Source of the DNA: Burkholderia cepacia
GTDB lineage: Bacteria > Pseudomonadota > Gammaproteobacteria > Burkholderiales > Burkholderiaceae
Reading direction: 5' to 3'
Assembly (NCBI RefSeq): GCF_029962485.1
Contig: NZ_CP073637.1
Location: 3,286,001 to 3,350,000, forward strand
Length of the DNA stretch: 64,000 nt
Under the pieces are notes generated by a model. The model was given only the letters and a program-made list of their open reading frames with translations, was not told where the DNA came from and did no database searches. Of the stretch, positions 61,798-64,000 are shown in pieces. A program made the translations under genes and the position numbers. Every line of letters starts with the position of its first letter. Within the stretch, counting starts at the first letter, position 1.

Positions 61798-63615
61798 ATG
61801 TGCGGCATTGTCGGCGCAGTTGCGCAGCGTAATATCGTTCCGGTGCTGATCGAAGGATTGCGGCGCCTCGAATACCGTGGCTACGACTCGTGCGGCGTCG
61901 CCGTGCTCGAGCCGGGCGCACCGAAGCGCGCGCGCAGCGTCGCGCGCGTCGCCGATCTCGACGCGCAGGTGCAGGAATCGCACCTCGAAGGCACGACGGG
62001 CATCGCGCACACGCGCTGGGCCACGCACGGCGCGCCCGTCACGCACAACGCGCACCCGATCTTCTCGTCGAACGCGCTTGCGCTCGTCCATAACGGCATC
62101 ATCGAGAACTTCGAGACGCTGCGCGAAGCGCTGCGCGCGAAGGGCTACGAATTCGTGTCGCAGACCGACACCGAGGTGATTGCCCACCTCGTGCACAGCC
62201 TGTATCGCGGCAACCTGTTCGACGCCGTGCGCGAAGCCGTGCAGCAGTTGCATGGCGCGTATGCGATCGCCGTGATCCACAAGGACCAGCCGCATACCGT
62301 CGTCGGCGCGCGCCAGGGTTCGCCGCTCGTCGTCGGCCATGGCGACGGCGAGAACTTCCTCGCGTCCGATGCGCTCGCGCTCGCGGGCAGCACCGACCAT
62401 TTCACGTTCCTCGAGGAAGGCGACATGTGCGAGCTGTCGCTCGACGGTGTGAAGATCGTCGATCGACATGGCGCCACCGTGCAGCGCGAGATCCGCGTGG
62501 TCAGCGCATACGGCGGCGCGGTCGAGCTCGGCCCGTATCGCCACTTCATGCAGAAGGAAATCTTCGAACAGCCGCGCGCGATCAGCGATACCGTGCCGCA
62601 GACGGAAGCCTTCGACGCGACGCTGTTCGGCGACGCCGCGCCCGCCGCGTTCGCGGAGATCGACAGCCTGCTGATCCTCGCGTGCGGCACGAGCTACTAC
62701 TCGGGGCTCACCGCGAAGTACTGGCTCGAATCGATCGCGAAGATCCCGACCCAGGTCGAGATCGCGAGCGAGTACCGCTACCGCGAATCGGTGCCGAACC
62801 CGCGCCAGCTCGTGCTCGTGATCTCGCAGTCGGGCGAGACGGCCGATACGCTCGCGGCGCTCAAGCATGCGCAGTCGCTCGGCCACGCGCATACGCTCGC
62901 GGTCTGCAACGTCGCGACGAGCGCGATGGTGCGCCTGACCGAAATGCAGTTCCTGACGCATGCGGGCACCGAGATCGGCGTCGCGTCGACGAAGGCGTTC
63001 ACGACCCAGCTCGTCGCGCTGTTCGTGCTGGCCGCGACGCTCGGCAAGCTGCGCGGGCACGTCGACGCCGTGCAGGAAGCCGAATTCCTGAAGCAGCTGC
63101 GCCACCTGCCGGCCGCGTTGAACAGCGTGCTTGCGCTCGAGCCGCAGATCATCGCGTGGTCGGAAGAATTCGCGCGCAAGGAAAACGCGCTGTTCCTCGG
63201 CCGCGGGCTGCACTACCCGATCGCGCTGGAAGGCGCGCTGAAGCTGAAGGAAATCTCGTACATCCACGCCGAGGCCTATCCGGCCGGCGAACTGAAGCAT
63301 GGGCCGCTCGCGCTCGTCACGGAAGCGATGCCGGTCGTCACGGTCGCGCCGAACGACACGCTGCTCGAGAAGCTGAAGTCGAACATGCAGGAAGTGCGTG
63401 CGCGCGGCGGCGAGCTGTATGTGTTCGCCGATGCCGATACGCAGATCGTCAACGACGACGGCCTCCACGTGATCCGGATGCCGGAGCACTACGGTCAACT
63501 GTCGCCGATCCTCCACGTCGTACCGCTGCAGCTGCTCGCGTATCACACCGCATGCGCGCGCGGCACCGACGTCGACAAGCCGCGGAACCTCGCGAAATCG
63601 GTGACGGTGGAATAA
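61798..63615 (+). CDS. glmS: Glutamine-fructose-6-phosphate aminotransferase
   Basis: A 605-residue enzyme that makes glucosamine-6-phosphate from fructose-6-phosphate and glutamine, the entry to amino-sugar synthesis. The glutaminase nucleophile Cys2 is exposed after Met removal (MCGIVGAV); the two SIS domains hold [22 protein letters not shown] and the late [10 protein letters not shown]; the protein ends in KSVTVE as usual. No glmS ribozyme-like leader is seen, as expected outside Firmicutes. Confidence 0.97.
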   Translation: MCGIVGAVAQRNIVPVLIEGLRRLEYRGYDSCGVAVLEPGAPKRARSVARVADLDAQVQESHLEGTTGIAHTRWATHGAPVTHNAHPIFSSNALALVHNGIIENFETLREALRAKGYEFVSQTDTEVIAHLVHSLYRGNLFDAVREAVQQLHGAYAIAVIHKDQPHTVVGARQGSPLVVGHGDGENFLASDALALAGSTDHFTFLEEGDMCELSLDGVKIVDRHGATVQREIRVVSAYGGAVELGPYRHFMQKEIFEQPRAISDTVPQTEAFDATLFGDAAPAAFAEIDSLLILACGTSYYSGLTAKYWLESIAKIPTQVEIASEYRYRESVPNPRQLVLVISQSGETADTLAALKHAQSLGHAHTLAVCNVATSAMVRLTEMQFLTHAGTEIGVASTKAFTTQLVALFVLAATLGKLRGHVDAVQEAEFLKQLRHLPAALNSVLALEPQIIAWSEEFARKENALFLGRGLHYPIALEGALKLKEISYIHAEAYPAGELKHGPLALVTEAMPVVTVAPNDTLLEKLKSNMQEVRARGGELYVFADADTQIVNDDGLHVIRMPEHYGQLSPILHVVPLQLLAYHTACARGTDVDKPRNLAKSVTVE

Positions 63616-63630
63616 GGCTGGCCGCCGATC

Positions 63631-63663
63631 GGCGCGGCCGGCCAGGCGCGGCCGGCCAGGCGC
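63631..63663. repeat. 14-bp direct repeat after glmS
   Basis: GGCGCGGCCGGCCA occurs twice in tandem (63631, 63645) with a third partial copy. Same unit length as the repeat at 26405 but a different sequence. Confidence 0.7.
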
Positions 63664-63687
63664 GCCGCTGAGACAGACGGAGAGACA

Positions 63688-64000
63688 ATGGTAAGACTGA
63701 TTGGATGCGGTTTGCTGGCGCTGACGTTCGCGTCGACGGGCTGGGCCGCCGAGCATTACGTCGAGGTCTGGAACCCGCCCGAGGCGCGACATCCGGCGGC
63801 ACGTACGCCGGATGCCCGTATGCCGGATGCCCGTGCACCGGCCGCGCGCACGGGCGCCGATGCGCGCACCGGCAAGAGCGCGGAGAAGCACGCGAGCGTC
63901 ACGCCGAAAACCGCCGCGAAGCCGCACAAGCGCCGTGTCGCGCAAGCCGTGAAAGCCGGTTCGCATCACCCGGCCGCAACCGCGACTGAAACGCCAGCCG
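63688..64000 (+). CDS. Secreted basic protein, 3' end missing
   Basis: ATG 63688 follows AGACGGAGAG. The first 20 residues are a signal peptide (MVRLIGCGLLALTFASTGWA, cleavage before AEHYVEV). Then comes EVWNPPEARHPA, a short repeat of PDAR (TPDARMPDARAPAAR) and a Lys/Ala-rich basic tract resembling histone-like or DNA-coating tails. The frame runs out of the window. No family recognised. Confidence 0.6.
   Translation, partial: MVRLIGCGLLALTFASTGWAAEHYVEVWNPPEARHPAARTPDARMPDARAPAARTGADARTGKSAEKHASVTPKTAAKPHKRRVAQAVKAGSHHPAATATETPA

Overview
The window is GC-rich (high G/C at third codon positions, dense gene packing, long antisense ORFs caused by base composition) and looks like the primary chromosome of a Burkholderia, most likely of the cepacia complex. 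Supporting gene content: a potassium channel very like KirBac1.1 of B. pseudomallei, a Tat-exported phosphocholine-type phospholipase C, a trimeric porin, a single-chain indolepyruvate ferredoxin oxidoreductase of about 1190 residues, aceK, bioAFDB, ttcA and glmU-glmS. The genus is an inference from remembered protein families, not from a search. No rRNA, tRNA, insertion sequence, prophage or CRISPR array was seen.

Layout. 1-8.4 kb: end of a peptide-binding protein, an ABC-F ATPase, a metallo-hydrolase, aceK, a beta-carbonic anhydrase, an SDR and a YchJ-like protein. 8.4-14.6 kb: an exported alpha/beta hydrolase, then the compact biotin operon bioA-bioF-bioD-bioB (4-base overlaps) closed by a terminator. 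14.6-23.5 kb: a SUFU-domain protein, cutC, an EAL protein with a sensory tail, a CPA1 Na+/H+ antiporter, and the indolepyruvate oxidoreductase. 23.5-25.6 kb: a gene-free stretch of about 2 kb filled with a regular array of 54-bp two-part repeats. 25.6-31.4 kb: an acetyltransferase, GST, KirBac channel, sulfate-binding protein, DapA-like lyase and a PIN-domain toxin with a very short antitoxin. 31.4-35.6 kb: two divergent LysR/target pairs (MFS transporter; GST). 35.8-42 kb: lipoprotein plus phospholipase C, a small hydrolase, ghrA with a coupled leader ORF, HMG-CoA lyase, YbaK and DUF1289 proteins. 42-50.5 kb: EamA/Lrp divergent pair, haloacetate dehalogenase, nitronate monooxygenase, LysR, porin, a glycine-rich secreted protein and a bile-acid-type symporter. 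50.5-56.6 kb: a 25-copy heptanucleotide repeat in front of an EAL-CBS-GGDEF protein, then a translationally coupled lacI-epimerase-sugar kinase operon. 56.6-64 kb: housekeeping genes (MidA methyltransferase, degenerate SDR, folB, ttcA, glmU, glmS) and the start of a secreted basic protein.

The most unusual object is the repeat array at 23.83-25.53 kb. Fifteen direct 54-bp elements, each with a CACA-type motif near its left end and a TATCCACA or TGTCCACA motif at its right end, are set at near-fixed periods of about 88 bp or about 156 bp. The right-hand motif matches the DnaA box at 8 of 9 positions. A DnaA-titration or other protein-binding locus is a reasonable hypothesis; it is not proven by the sequence. 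Several candidate operators (palindromes in divergent intergenic regions) and variable-number repeats are also recorded.
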